A stretch of 43,237 bases of DNA from Minwuia sp. (GCA_029213165.1 JARGNO010000019.1:21239-64475); one strand, 5' to 3'; shown: positions 16,016 through 25,957, counted from the first letter of the stretch. The notes: generated by a model from the letters alone, not told the origin. Numbers and translations are program-made.

Positions 16016-17551
16016 ATGAAACTCACGCGCAGGGCGATGTTGCAGGGAACCGGCATTGGCGCGGCGGCGATGCTGCTGGCACCCGGCGGGGCGCTGGCCG
16101 CGGCGCATGGCGGCGGGGCGGTCACGATTGCCTATCACGTCAATCTGCCGTCCTGGGATCCGACCGTGGGCCTGTCTGCCGTAAACCCGACGATCCAGAC
16201 ATTCTACCAGACGGTCTACGACCAGCCGATCACGCAGAACCCGGACCTCAGCTTCTCACCAGGATTGCTGACCGGCTGGGGCTGGAATGATGACCGGACC
16301 GAGATCTGGATGGATGTTCGCGAAGGTGTGACGTGGCACGACGGCTCGCCGTTCACGGCGGAGGATGTGGCCTGGTCACTGTCCCGTGCCGGCAACCCGG
16401 AGACCGGCAATCCGATCCAGTTCCTCTGGTCGAAGGTCACGGACTACAAGGTCTCGGGCAACCGCGTGACCGGCAAGGTTGCAGCCTATGAGCCGACATT
16501 CTTCAAATGGCTGTCATTCCTGACCGGGTACTTCATGCCGAAGGCCTATTTCGAGAAAGTCGGCGCGGAAGGCTTCGAGAAGGCGCCGATCGGAACCGGC
16601 CCCTACATGGTGGAGGAATTCCAGCGGAATGCCTTTGTCCGGCTGAAGCGCAACCCGAACTACTGGGGTGCGAAGCCCGCATTCGAGACCGTGGTGTTCA
16701 AGTTCGTCACCGATGCCTCGGCCCGCGTCGCTGAAGTGGAAAGCGGTGGATCGGATATCACGCTGGAAATTCCCTATCAGGAGTATGACCGCCTGAAGGA
16801 AAAGGCCGGCCTGTCCGGTGTCACGACACCGGTCAGCGATATCGGCATGATCTTCCTGAACGATATCGAGGTCATGACCGATCCGAACGTGCGCAAGGCG
16901 GCGGCCCATGCCATCGACAAGAAGGCCATCGTGGATCGCCTGCTGCGCGGATACGGCGTGCCGATCGATACGCTGCAGGCACCGCAGTATGCGGCCTTTG
17001 ATTCCTCCATCCAGGTCGCCCACGACCCGGAAGCCGCGAAGGCACTGCTGGCGAAGAGTGGCTATTCCACGGACAATCCGGTCCGTTTCAGGATCCAGAC
17101 GACGCGCGGCTTCAAGCCGAAGGATTACGAGATGGTGCAGGCCATCGTCGGCATGTGGCGCAAGGTGGGGATCGAGGCGGAGATCGAGGTCTACGAGATC
17201 GCCAAGCATTACGAACTGCGCGCAACGGATACTCTCGCCCCTGCAGCCTTCTACAACTGGGGCAACTCCATTGGTGATCCCTCGACCTCGACGGGGTTTG
17301 CCATGTTCGGACCATCCCCGCATTCCGTCTGGGACGGACAGGATCTGATCGAGATGATCGGCCCCTTGTGGGGCGAGGCGGATGAGGCCAAGCGGATTGC
17401 CGGCTACAAGGCCGTGGACAGGCATATCGCGGAAAACGCATATGTCATCCCGCTGCTGCAGTACGTCCAGCCAATCGTGCATTCCGACAGGCTGTCTGTC
17501 GGCACACACGTTTCAGGGGTCATGCTGCCGCAGGCCGTGAAACCGGCCTGA
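16016..17551 (+). CDS. ABC importer substrate-binding protein, family 5 (peptide/nickel type), Tat-exported
   Basis: A 511-residue periplasmic binding protein. The N-terminus (MKLTRRAMLQGTG) carries a twin-arginine motif, then a hydrophobic core and cleavage near ALAAAHG, so it is probably exported folded through Tat. The mature protein has the SBP_bac_5 pattern: SWDPTVG near the start, the VTWHDGSPFTAEDVAWSL motif, and later RKAAAHAIDKKAIVDRLL. Members deliver peptides, nickel, opines, sugars or other small solutes to DppBCDF-type importers. I chose ATG 16016 because GGAGG lies just upstream and the signal begins there. It is the first gene of the importer operon. A strong hairpin separates it from the permease genes. 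Confidence 0.92.
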   Translation: MKLTRRAMLQGTGIGAAAMLLAPGGALAAAHGGGAVTIAYHVNLPSWDPTVGLSAVNPTIQTFYQTVYDQPITQNPDLSFSPGLLTGWGWNDDRTEIWMDVREGVTWHDGSPFTAEDVAWSLSRAGNPETGNPIQFLWSKVTDYKVSGNRVTGKVAAYEPTFFKWLSFLTGYFMPKAYFEKVGAEGFEKAPIGTGPYMVEEFQRNAFVRLKRNPNYWGAKPAFETVVFKFVTDASARVAEVESGGSDITLEIPYQEYDRLKEKAGLSGVTTPVSDIGMIFLNDIEVMTDPNVRKAAAHAIDKKAIVDRLLRGYGVPIDTLQAPQYAAFDSSIQVAHDPEAAKALLAKSGYSTDNPVRFRIQTTRGFKPKDYEMVQAIVGMWRKVGIEAEIEVYEIAKHYELRATDTLAPAAFYNWGNSIGDPSTSTGFAMFGPSPHSVWDGQDLIEMIGPLWGEADEAKRIAGYKAVDRHIAENAYVIPLLQYVQPIVHSDRLSVGTHVSGVMLPQAVKPA

Positions 17552-17574
17552 GGCCGCTGCCTCAGCCATGGCAC

Positions 17575-17605
17575 AGACCGCGTCGCCATTCGTGCGACGC
17601 GGTCT
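17575..17605 (+). promoter_or_regulatory. Perfect 12-pair intercistronic hairpin between binding protein and permease genes
   Basis: AGACCGCGTCGC (17575-17586) pairs perfectly with GCGACGCGGTCT (17594-17605) around a seven-base loop. No T run follows. In importer operons such structures often protect the upstream binding-protein mRNA or partly terminate transcription, giving more binding protein than permease. That role here is inferred from position and stability. Confidence 0.65.
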
Positions 17606-17634
17606 CGTCCTCCGTTCCAGTCGGGAAAGTCTGA

Positions 17635-18639
17635 ATGAGTGGCCACCTGCTTCTCCGCCGGTTGGTTCAGGCGGTGCCGACCCTATTCGGGGTTTCGGTC
17701 GTGGTGTTCGTGCTGGTGCGCGTGGTGCCGGGCAATCCGATTGCCATGATGCTGCCGCCCGGAGCCACCCTGGAAGACATGGAGCGCCTGCGGCAGGCCT
17801 ACGGGCTGGACGGCAGCATCGTGGAGCAATACGTGATCTGGCTGGGGCAGGCGTTGCAGGGCTCCTTCGGAACCTCCATCAGCCTGCGGCAGGATGTTTT
17901 GGAACTGGTACTGGGGCGTCTTCCGGCAACGCTGGAACTCGCGGTGTTCGCAACCGCCATGGCCATCGCTGTCGGCGTGCTGGCCGCGACAACGGGCGTC
18001 CTGTTCCGGGGGCGTTGGCCGGAAACAGTGATCGACGCCGTCAATGGCTTCACGCTGGCCGTGCCTGATTTCATCTGGGCGCTGGCACTGATCCTGGTAT
18101 TCGGCGTGCTGCTGCCCGTGCTGCCGATATCCGGACGGGTCGATCCCCGCCTGGGCACCGAGTTCGCAACCGGTTTCTATCTGACCGAAGCGCTGGTGAG
18201 CGCCCGCTTCACGGTTGTCGGCGACCTGCTGGCCCACATGATCATGCCGGCGATTGCACTCGCCCTGCCTCTGGCCGCCATCATCACGCGCGTGCTGAAG
18301 AACAGCCTGGCGGAGGCCATGGTGCAGGACTACGTGATGATCGCCCGTGTGAAGGGATTCTCGCGCTGGCGCATCATCTGGGTGGAGGCGCTGCGCAATG
18401 CCTCGATCCCCGCGCTGACCCTGACCGGGGTACAGTTCACTTTCCTGGTCGGTGGCACGGTGCTGGTGGAGAAGATCTTTTCCTATCCCGGTATCGGCAA
18501 CATGGCGATCGATGCGGTCATCAACCGGGATCTGCCGCTGATCCAGGGCCTGATCCTGAGTTTCGCGGTGATCTTCATTGTCGTGAACCTGCTGGTGGAC
18601 CTGTCCTACGGGTGGCTGAACCCAAGGCTGCGATCATGA
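17635..18639 (+). CDS. ABC importer permease, DppB-like
   Basis: A 334-residue inner-membrane permease with about six helices. The N-terminal part (GVSVVVFVLVRVVPGNP) and the spacing MMLPPGA..EDMERLRQAYGLD are typical of DppB/OppB proteins. The cytoplasmic EAA loop that contacts the ATPases is near the C-terminus (ARVKGFSRWRIIWVEALRNA). ATG 17635 is preceded by GGGAAAG. The gene ends in an ATGA overlap with the next permease gene. Confidence 0.93.
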   Translation: MSGHLLLRRLVQAVPTLFGVSVVVFVLVRVVPGNPIAMMLPPGATLEDMERLRQAYGLDGSIVEQYVIWLGQALQGSFGTSISLRQDVLELVLGRLPATLELAVFATAMAIAVGVLAATTGVLFRGRWPETVIDAVNGFTLAVPDFIWALALILVFGVLLPVLPISGRVDPRLGTEFATGFYLTEALVSARFTVVGDLLAHMIMPAIALALPLAAIITRVLKNSLAEAMVQDYVMIARVKGFSRWRIIWVEALRNASIPALTLTGVQFTFLVGGTVLVEKIFSYPGIGNMAIDAVINRDLPLIQGLILSFAVIFIVVNLLVDLSYGWLNPRLRS

Positions 18640-19472
18640 CCGGAGCGCGACTGAACTGGCGTATCGCGGTCGGTGGCGGTGCCTTGCTGGCGCTGGCAGT
18701 CATTGCGATCCTGGCGCCGGTGCTCGCGCCCGTCGATCCGCTGGAACAGGATCTGTTCCTGGAACTGTTGCCGCCCTGGTGGCAGGCAGATGCAGACCCG
18801 ACACGGGCACTGGGGGCCGACAGCCTGGGCCGCGATGTGCTTTCCCGCCTGATCCACGCAGCCCGCCCGGCCCTGACCGTGGCAGTTGTCGCAGGGGTGC
18901 TGACCATGCTGCTTGGCACGGCGCTGGGGCTGCTGGCCGGATACATGGGGGGCATGGTGGATGTGCTCATTTCCCGCCTGGTCGATATCTGGACCAGTTT
19001 TCCGCCTGTGCTGCTGGCCATCATGCTGGTTGCGCTGATCGGGACCGGACTGCATTCCGTCATCATCGCCATCGTGCTGATCGACTGGACACGGTTCTGC
19101 CGGGTCGTGCGCTCAGAAACGCTGGCGCAGACGCAGATGGAATATATCGATGCGGCGGTGATTGGCGGGTTGAAGCGGGGCGTGATCCTGTTCCGGGAAG
19201 TGCTGCCGAACGTGTTGCCACTGGTCATCGTGCTGCTGACGCTGGAGATGAGCATTGCCATCATCGTGGAGGCGATCCTGTCCTTTGTCGGCCTCTCGGT
19301 TTCCTCCGATTCCCCCACGTGGGGCGGCATGATCGCGGAGGGCCGGCAGGTCATTCATCAGGCCTGGTGGGTCATGGCCTTCCCCATGGGACTGATACTG
19401 ATTGCCGTGCTCGCCCTCAACCTGTTGGGGGACGGCCTGAAGACCGCCCTTGATCCGGTCCTGCGCAGATGA
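18636..19472 (+). CDS. ABC importer permease, DppC-like
   Basis: A 278-residue inner-membrane permease, partner of the preceding DppB-like protein. It has about six helices. The motif GADSLGRDVLSRLIHAAR near residue 60 is characteristic of DppC/OppC, and the EAA loop reads YIDAAVIGGLKRGVILFREV. I place the start at ATG 18636, which overlaps the previous stop as ATGA; a GTG at 18612 would add eight residues. It ends in another ATGA overlap with the first ATPase gene. Confidence 0.93.
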   Translation: MTGARLNWRIAVGGGALLALAVIAILAPVLAPVDPLEQDLFLELLPPWWQADADPTRALGADSLGRDVLSRLIHAARPALTVAVVAGVLTMLLGTALGLLAGYMGGMVDVLISRLVDIWTSFPPVLLAIMLVALIGTGLHSVIIAIVLIDWTRFCRVVRSETLAQTQMEYIDAAVIGGLKRGVILFREVLPNVLPLVIVLLTLEMSIAIIVEAILSFVGLSVSSDSPTWGGMIAEGRQVIHQAWWVMAFPMGLILIAVLALNLLGDGLKTALDPVLRR

Positions 19473-20335
19473 GTGCGATCCTCGACATCCGCGACCTGCG
19501 CGTAACCCTCAGGCGCGGCGGCCATCTGGTCCGTGACGTTTCGCTTTCCGTCAATGCGGGAGAGGTCCACGGCCTCGTCGGGGAAAGCGGTGCGGGCAAG
19601 ACCATGATTGCCCGGGCGGTCCTGGGCATCCTGCCCGATGCCGTGAAGGTGAGCGGCGGCAAGATTGGCTTTCGCGGGGACGATCTGCTGCAGCTGGCTC
19701 CGAAGCGGTTTCGGGCGCTGCTGGGGCGGGAGATCGCTCTGATCCCGCAGGATCCGCTGACCGGCCTCAACCCGGCCCGCCGCATCTCGGCGCAGATGAC
19801 CGACATGCTGCGTCATCATCTGGGCCAGTCCCGGCAGGAAGCACGGGCGAATGCATTGCGCCTGTTGCAGGAGGTGCAGATCCGGGACGCCGGGCAGGTG
19901 CTCGACCGATACCCGCACGAACTCTCCGGCGGCATGCGGCAGAGGGTGCTGATCGCCATTGCCTTCTCTGCCGAGCCTTCGCTGATCGTTGCGGATGAGC
20001 CGACGACCGCGCTGGACGTGACTGTGCAGAAGCAGATCCTGCGCCTGATCCGCCAGATGCAGGAACGGCACGGCACAGCGGTCCTGTTCGTCACGCATGA
20101 CCTCGGCGTGGTGGCCAAGGTCTGTCACCAGGTCACCGTGCTGCATACCGGACAGGTGGTGGAGCAGGGGGGTATTGCCGAGATCATGTCCACCGGTGCT
20201 GCGCCTTTCACCAGGGCGCTCATGGGTGCCACACCACGGTACGACCAGCCGGCAGATGCACTGCATCCGGTGCCGGCGCACATTCACCGAGAGCTCCTCG
20301 CCGCCGCGCGCCGCTTCGATGAGGCCAACCCGTGA
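19469..20335 (+). CDS. ABC importer ATPase, DppD-like
   Basis: A 288-residue ATP-binding subunit. Walker A is GESGAGKT (38-45), Q-loop IPQDPLTGLNP (from 92), signature LSGGMRQR (152-159), Walker B LIVADEP (172-178) and the switch histidine is H210. The C-terminal segment after residue 235 resembles the oligopeptide-transporter tail but lacks the cysteine-rich [4Fe-4S] motif of some DppD proteins. It starts by ATGA overlap with the permease gene and ends by GTGA overlap with the next ATPase, so the operon is fully translationally coupled. Confidence 0.94.
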   Translation: MSAILDIRDLRVTLRRGGHLVRDVSLSVNAGEVHGLVGESGAGKTMIARAVLGILPDAVKVSGGKIGFRGDDLLQLAPKRFRALLGREIALIPQDPLTGLNPARRISAQMTDMLRHHLGQSRQEARANALRLLQEVQIRDAGQVLDRYPHELSGGMRQRVLIAIAFSAEPSLIVADEPTTALDVTVQKQILRLIRQMQERHGTAVLFVTHDLGVVAKVCHQVTVLHTGQVVEQGGIAEIMSTGAAPFTRALMGATPRYDQPADALHPVPAHIHRELLAAARRFDEANP

Positions 20336-21894
20336 CCGGGCCGCTGCTGCAGGTGCGCGACCTGACACTTTCGCTGCCGGACCGGTCGCGCGGGAAGCTG
20401 TTCGCGAAGCCGCCGATGACCGACATCCTGCGCGGTATCAGCCTCGACCTGCCAAGGGGAGAGTCGCTCGGGATTGTGGGAGAGAGCGGTTCGGGCAAGA
20501 CCAGTCTGGGGCGGACGCTGGTGCGCCTCTACCAGCCAACGTCAGGGCAGATCCTGTTCGATGGCGCGGATATCACCACACTGGATGAAGGCGCGATGCG
20601 CACCCATCGCAAGCACATGCAGATGATCTTCCAGGACCCCCAGTCGTCGCTCAACCCGCGTCGCAGGGTCGGTGAGATCGTCGCCCAGCCGGTTCTGGCC
20701 CTGGGGGTGGAACGCGATCGCCGCGCAGCACTGAAACGCGCTGATCTCGCACTGGACCGCGCCGGTCTGGGCCATGCATTCGCGCGACGCTACCCGCACG
20801 AACTTTCCGGCGGACAGCGCCAGCGTGTCGGCATCGCGCGCGCCATCGCGACTGAACCACGGTTGATCGTCGCTGACGAGATCGTCTCGGGTCTGGATGT
20901 ATCGACGCAGGCGCAGATCCTCGCGCTGCTGAACGACCTGAAACAGGATATGGGGCTGTCACTGATCTTCATCAGCCACGATCTGTCGGTCGTGCGTGTG
21001 CTGGCGGATCGGGTGATGGTGATGCTGGGCGGACGCGTGGTAGAAGAAGGCACGTCTGCCGATGTGTTTCAGGGGCCCCGACATGCCTACACACGTCAGT
21101 TGATTGATGCGGTGCCGCTGCCGGTGATCGAACCCGGCTGGCTGGACACGAAACCGGCAACGGAGGGAACGCGAATGGTCGATATCAAGGGGCAGACGGT
21201 TCTGGTCACAGGCACCAGCCGGGGCATTGGCAGGGTGTTCGTCGATGCCTTGCTCGCCGCCGGGGCCGCCAGGGTCTATGCCGCCACACGGGACGGCAGT
21301 GGCAGCCACAGCGACGCCCGCGTTGTTGCGGTGAAGCTGGATGTGACGAATTCGGCCGACATCTCGACTGCAGCGCAGACCTGTGCCGATACCACCGTGC
21401 TGATCAACAATGCCGGCATCAATTTCAACAGCAAGCTGCTTGAGACCGATCAGGTGGATGCGGCGGCAGCGGAGATCACGACCAATTACCTGGGCACCCT
21501 GAACATGTGCAGGGCGTTTGCGCCCGTGATCGAAGGCAATGGCGGCGGCGCCATCGTCAACATGGCGTCGATCCTGGCACGGGTTAACCTGCCGCTGATG
21601 GGATCACTCTGCGCCTCCAAGGCTGCCGTCTATTCGATGACACAGGGAATCCGTGCTGAACTGGCCAGCAAGGGCATTGCCGTATTTGCGGTGCTGCCTG
21701 GCGCGGTCGATACAGACATGACGAAGGATTTTCCGCCACCGAAGGCAGCACCCGCAGACATTGTCGCGGAAGTACTGGCCGGAATACAGGCAGGCGAGGC
21801 CGACATCTACGCCGGTGACATGGCAAAGGGTGTCTCCGGCGGTCTGGCTGCGGACAGGCCCGCCGTGATCGCGGAAATGGCTGGCTACGTATAG
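20332..21894 (+). CDS. ABC importer ATPase (DppF-like) fused in frame to a short-chain dehydrogenase/reductase
   Basis: A 520-residue open frame joining two proteins. Residues 1 to about 270 are a DppF/OppF-type ATPase: Walker A GESGSGKT (50-57), Q-loop [11 protein letters not shown], signature LSGGQRQR (158-165), Walker B LIVADE (178-183), and a final [12 protein letters not shown] typical of the family end. Residues 282-520 are a complete SDR: cofactor motif [13 protein letters not shown], catalytic S413 and K430. The tyrosine expected at 426 is leucine. No stop separates the halves; the SDR methionine at 21175 has GGAGGGAAC just upstream, so a free 239-residue SDR may also be made. GTG 20332 overlaps the previous stop. 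The ATPase role is clear; the function of the fused SDR is not. Confidence 0.85.
   Translation: MTGPLLQVRDLTLSLPDRSRGKLFAKPPMTDILRGISLDLPRGESLGIVGESGSGKTSLGRTLVRLYQPTSGQILFDGADITTLDEGAMRTHRKHMQMIFQDPQSSLNPRRRVGEIVAQPVLALGVERDRRAALKRADLALDRAGLGHAFARRYPHELSGGQRQRVGIARAIATEPRLIVADEIVSGLDVSTQAQILALLNDLKQDMGLSLIFISHDLSVVRVLADRVMVMLGGRVVEEGTSADVFQGPRHAYTRQLIDAVPLPVIEPGWLDTKPATEGTRMVDIKGQTVLVTGTSRGIGRVFVDALLAAGAARVYAATRDGSGSHSDARVVAVKLDVTNSADISTAAQTCADTTVLINNAGINFNSKLLETDQVDAAAAEITTNYLGTLNMCRAFAPVIEGNGGGAIVNMASILARVNLPLMGSLCASKAAVYSMTQGIRAELASKGIAVFAVLPGAVDTDMTKDFPPPKAAPADIVAEVLAGIQAGEADIYAGDMAKGVSGGLAADRPAVIAEMAGYV
21162..21177 (+). promoter_or_regulatory. Internal ribosome binding site and ATG at the ATPase-SDR junction
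   Basis: GGAGGGAAC followed by an ATG at 21175-21177 lies inside the 520-codon fusion, exactly where the SDR domain begins. It is as good a Shine-Dalgarno sequence as any in this operon. It suggests either that the SDR is also translated separately or that the two genes became fused by loss of a stop codon. Confidence 0.6.
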
Positions 21895-21933
21895 GAATTC
21901 GGGGACAGGTCTCGCACGAGGGAGCGAACAGGG

Positions 21934-23175
21934 ATGGGTACTTACGTCGATATCAGCGCAACGGATGGCGCAGGCACCATGCGCGCCTACCTGGCAACAC
22001 CGGAGAAGGGGTCCGGCCCCGGTCTGGTGCTGTTGCAGGAGGTTTTCGGGGTCAACGCCTTCATGAAGGACATGGCGGACTACTTCGCGGAGGAAGGCTA
22101 TGTCGTGATGGTGCCGGACCTTTTCTGGCGCATCGAACCCGGTGTGGAACTCGGCAGTTCCGAGGAGGAACGCGCCAAGGCCTTCGAACTCTACGGCAAG
22201 CTGGATGTGGACAAGTCGGTCGAGGATATCGCTGCCACAATCGCCGCGCTGCGTGCCCATGATGCGCAGGTGGGGAAGGTCGGTGCCGTTGGCTACTGCC
22301 TTGGCGGGCGACTGGCATGGCTGACAGCCGCGCGGACCGACATCGATGCCGCAGTCGGCTATTACGGTGTGAAGATCGAAGGCGATCTGGCGAAGAAGGG
22401 ACGGATCACGGCACCGCTGATGCTGCACTTCGCTGAACTGGACAGTTACACTCCCCCGGAAGTGATCGAACAGATCAGCAGCGCCACCGCCGACATGCCC
22501 AATGTCGAGATCTACACCTATCCGGGTGCGGACCATGGTTTTGCCCGCCCGACCGGCGCCAATTATGACAAGCCGTCAGCAATGATGGCCTATTCACGTA
22601 CCCTGACGCAGCTTCGACGGGTGCTCGGACCGGTCTACGACCTCAGCCAGCTCTGGGACATGCATTGCTTCTACGAATTCGCGGAGCGCGACGTGGATGC
22701 GACCATGGCCACGATGGTCTCGGAACCCTATGTGAACCACATCCCGACCATGACCGGCGGTGTCGGGCATGATCACCTGAAGCGGTTCTACAAGTATCAC
22801 TTCGTGGATTCGAACCCCGAGGACACGAAGCTGGTTCCGATCAGCCGTACCATCGGCACCGACAGGCTGGTCGATGAGATGCTGTTCTGCTTCACCCACA
22901 CGCGGGAGATCGACTGGATGCTGCCCGGGGTCGAACCCACCGGCAAGTATGTCGAGATTCCGCTGATCGCCATCGTCCATTTCCGCGGTGACAAGCTCTA
23001 CAACGAGCATATCTACTGGGATCAGGCTTCCGTCCTTGTGCAGATCGGCAAGCTCGATCCGACGGGATTGCCGGTTGCCGGACATGCCACGGCGCAGAAG
23101 CTGCTCGATCCTGCGCTGCCGTCCAATGAACTGATGGGCGACCTGTGGAAGGGCAGCGAAGGCAAGCCGATCTGA
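21934..23175 (+). CDS. Dienelactone hydrolase fused to a SnoaL/NTF2-like domain
   Basis: A 413-residue protein. Residues about 5-235 form an alpha/beta hydrolase of the dienelactone hydrolase family with catalytic C122 (GYCLGG), D170 (FAELDSY) and H201 (GADHGF), plus E36 in QEVFG. Classical members open dienelactones in aromatic-compound breakdown; others act on varied esters and lactones. Residues about 240-390 form a separate domain with tryptophan- and histidine-rich sequence (MHCFYEF, VNHIPT, HFRGDKLYNEHIYWD) of the SnoaL/NTF2-like cone fold. ATG 21934 has GAGGGAGCGAACAGGG before it. It follows the importer operon by 39 bases and may be its last gene, suggesting the imported compound is hydrolysed. 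Confidence 0.87.
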   Translation: MGTYVDISATDGAGTMRAYLATPEKGSGPGLVLLQEVFGVNAFMKDMADYFAEEGYVVMVPDLFWRIEPGVELGSSEEERAKAFELYGKLDVDKSVEDIAATIAALRAHDAQVGKVGAVGYCLGGRLAWLTAARTDIDAAVGYYGVKIEGDLAKKGRITAPLMLHFAELDSYTPPEVIEQISSATADMPNVEIYTYPGADHGFARPTGANYDKPSAMMAYSRTLTQLRRVLGPVYDLSQLWDMHCFYEFAERDVDATMATMVSEPYVNHIPTMTGGVGHDHLKRFYKYHFVDSNPEDTKLVPISRTIGTDRLVDEMLFCFTHTREIDWMLPGVEPTGKYVEIPLIAIVHFRGDKLYNEHIYWDQASVLVQIGKLDPTGLPVAGHATAQKLLDPALPSNELMGDLWKGSEGKPI

Positions 23176-23189
23176 CCAACCGGGAAGGG

Positions 23190-23225
23190 GGGCCGGAGCG
23201 GGGCGTTCAGAAGTACGCCCGGCCC
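23190..23225. terminator. Bidirectional hairpin between convergent genes
   Basis: GGGCCGG (23190-23196) pairs with CCGGCCC (23219-23225), and GCGT (23203-23206) with ACGC (23215-23218), leaving a six-base bulge and an eight-base loop. The loop contains the stop codon of the leftward membrane-protein gene. It lies just after the rightward hydrolase stop. There is no T run on either strand, so termination would rely on Rho or on stem strength. Confidence 0.4.
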
Positions 23226-23827
23226 TCGAAGGCGGCGTAGATCAGGGCTGTGGCCCCGCACCAGGAGGCGCCGACGCGCCAGGCCAGCTTTCCTGCGGCT
23301 TCGGAGACGTATTCTCGGGTGCGGATCACCGCACCAGCGGCAGCCCCGACGAGGATGAAACCGCCCAGCAGCAGGCCCGGATAGATCGGTGGCGGCACCT
23401 CACCCCAGGCATGACCGGTCAGGGCACTGAGACCGGCGGCAAATCCACCGATGAGCGCGAGGGCCATGGTGACCGGCTTCGCTGCCCCAGGCAGCAAGGC
23501 GGCAAATGCGGCCAGCACGGCCCCCACCAGGACGGCGACGGGTTCGGCAACCGGGCCGGTTGCCGGGGCAACGGGCATCGCCGCGACAATGCCGATCAGG
23601 GCGGCGAGCACGGAATGGGGTGCATTCGTCTTCCGGCCCAGCCCGATCAGCAGGCCGAGTGGCAGCAGGCAGAGCAGGATCGTCGAGGCTGTCAGTGGCA
23701 GGACCGTGCCTTCCAGGAACGATTCCACCATGCCGCTACGGGAAAAGGCGTGCGCGCGCGCCGTCTCCGGCCCGAACAGGATCAGGCCGGAGACAGTGGT
23801 CGCGAATACGCCGGAGAGGCGGATCAA
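23207..23827 (-). CDS. Membrane protein paired with HupE, function unknown
   Basis: A 206-residue protein with about six hydrophobic helices. I do not recognise the family with confidence; its size, glycine/alanine-rich helices and genetic linkage suggest a relative or partner of HupE. I infer the start at TTG 23827, which overlaps the hupE stop as TTGA. Upstream of that point the frame is charged, arginine-rich sequence read from within hupE and not plausible protein. A signal-like start (LSGVFATTVSGLILFGPETARAHA) is consistent with this choice. A small histidine-containing motif (ARAHAFSRSGM) follows the likely cleavage point. Confidence 0.72.
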   Translation of the reverse strand: MIRLSGVFATTVSGLILFGPETARAHAFSRSGMVESFLEGTVLPLTASTILLCLLPLGLLIGLGRKTNAPHSVLAALIGIVAAMPVAPATGPVAEPVAVLVGAVLAAFAALLPGAAKPVTMALALIGGFAAGLSALTGHAWGEVPPPIYPGLLLGGFILVGAAAGAVIRTREYVSEAAGKLAWRVGASWCGATALIYAAFEGRAYF

Positions 23828-24417
23828 GCGATACCGACGAGGAACGCGCCGCCGACAGCCGCGATGACCACACCCGCTGCCCTGACGATGTAGGCACCGC
23901 GGGGAACGGTCGTCACGAAGCCCAGCAGGATACCGGCCATGTGCAGCACACCTGTGCCGACCACAAAGCCCAGGGCATAGGCGAACGGGTTCGCGGCCTC
24001 CGGCAGTTCGGTGCCATGGGCATGGCCATGGAAGATGGCGAAGACACCGACGATGACTGCCGCGATCCACAGCGGCGCACGTACCGCAAAGGCCACCAGC
24101 AGGCCAAGGATGACACCGGAGAGCGCGATGCCGGCCTCTACAGCCGGTACCGGGATACCTGCGACACCCAGGGCCCCGCCGACCGCCATCACCAGCGGGA
24201 AGACCACGGGCAGGATCCAGATTGCCGGCTTGCCCAGGAACGCACCCCAGAGCCCCACCGCGACCATGGCCACGACATGGTCCCAGCCGAGGATCGGGTG
24301 GGTGAAGCCACTGATGAGACCGCCTGAAAGACCCTCACCTGAATGCGCTGCAGCCTCGCCGCCTGTCAGCAGCAGGGCCGCGGCTACCAGGCCAAACCCG
24401 GTCAGAACATGTCTCAT
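23824..24417 (-). CDS. hupE: HupE/UreJ family protein, probable nickel or metal permease
   Basis: A 197-residue inner-membrane protein. A signal peptide (cleavage near AAAHS) is followed by six helices. The family signatures are present: HPILGWDH (H40, D46, H47) and the histidine cluster FHGHAHGTE (H130, H132, H134). HupE from rhizobia transports nickel for hydrogenase and UreJ serves urease; other relatives may carry cobalt. No hydrogenase or urease gene is in this window, so the metal is unproven. I chose ATG 24417 with GAGAGGAGC just upstream; a GTG at 24432 would add five residues. It lies 40 bases after mmsA on the same strand and overlaps its downstream partner by TTGA. Confidence 0.88.
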   Translation of the reverse strand: MRHVLTGFGLVAAALLLTGGEAAAHSGEGLSGGLISGFTHPILGWDHVVAMVAVGLWGAFLGKPAIWILPVVFPLVMAVGGALGVAGIPVPAVEAGIALSGVILGLLVAFAVRAPLWIAAVIVGVFAIFHGHAHGTELPEAANPFAYALGFVVGTGVLHMAGILLGFVTTVPRGAYIVRAAGVVIAAVGGAFLVGIA

Positions 24418-24457
24418 GCTTGCTCCTCTCACGCCTTCTGGATATTGCAGATGCCGG

Positions 24458-25957
<1,500 letters not shown>

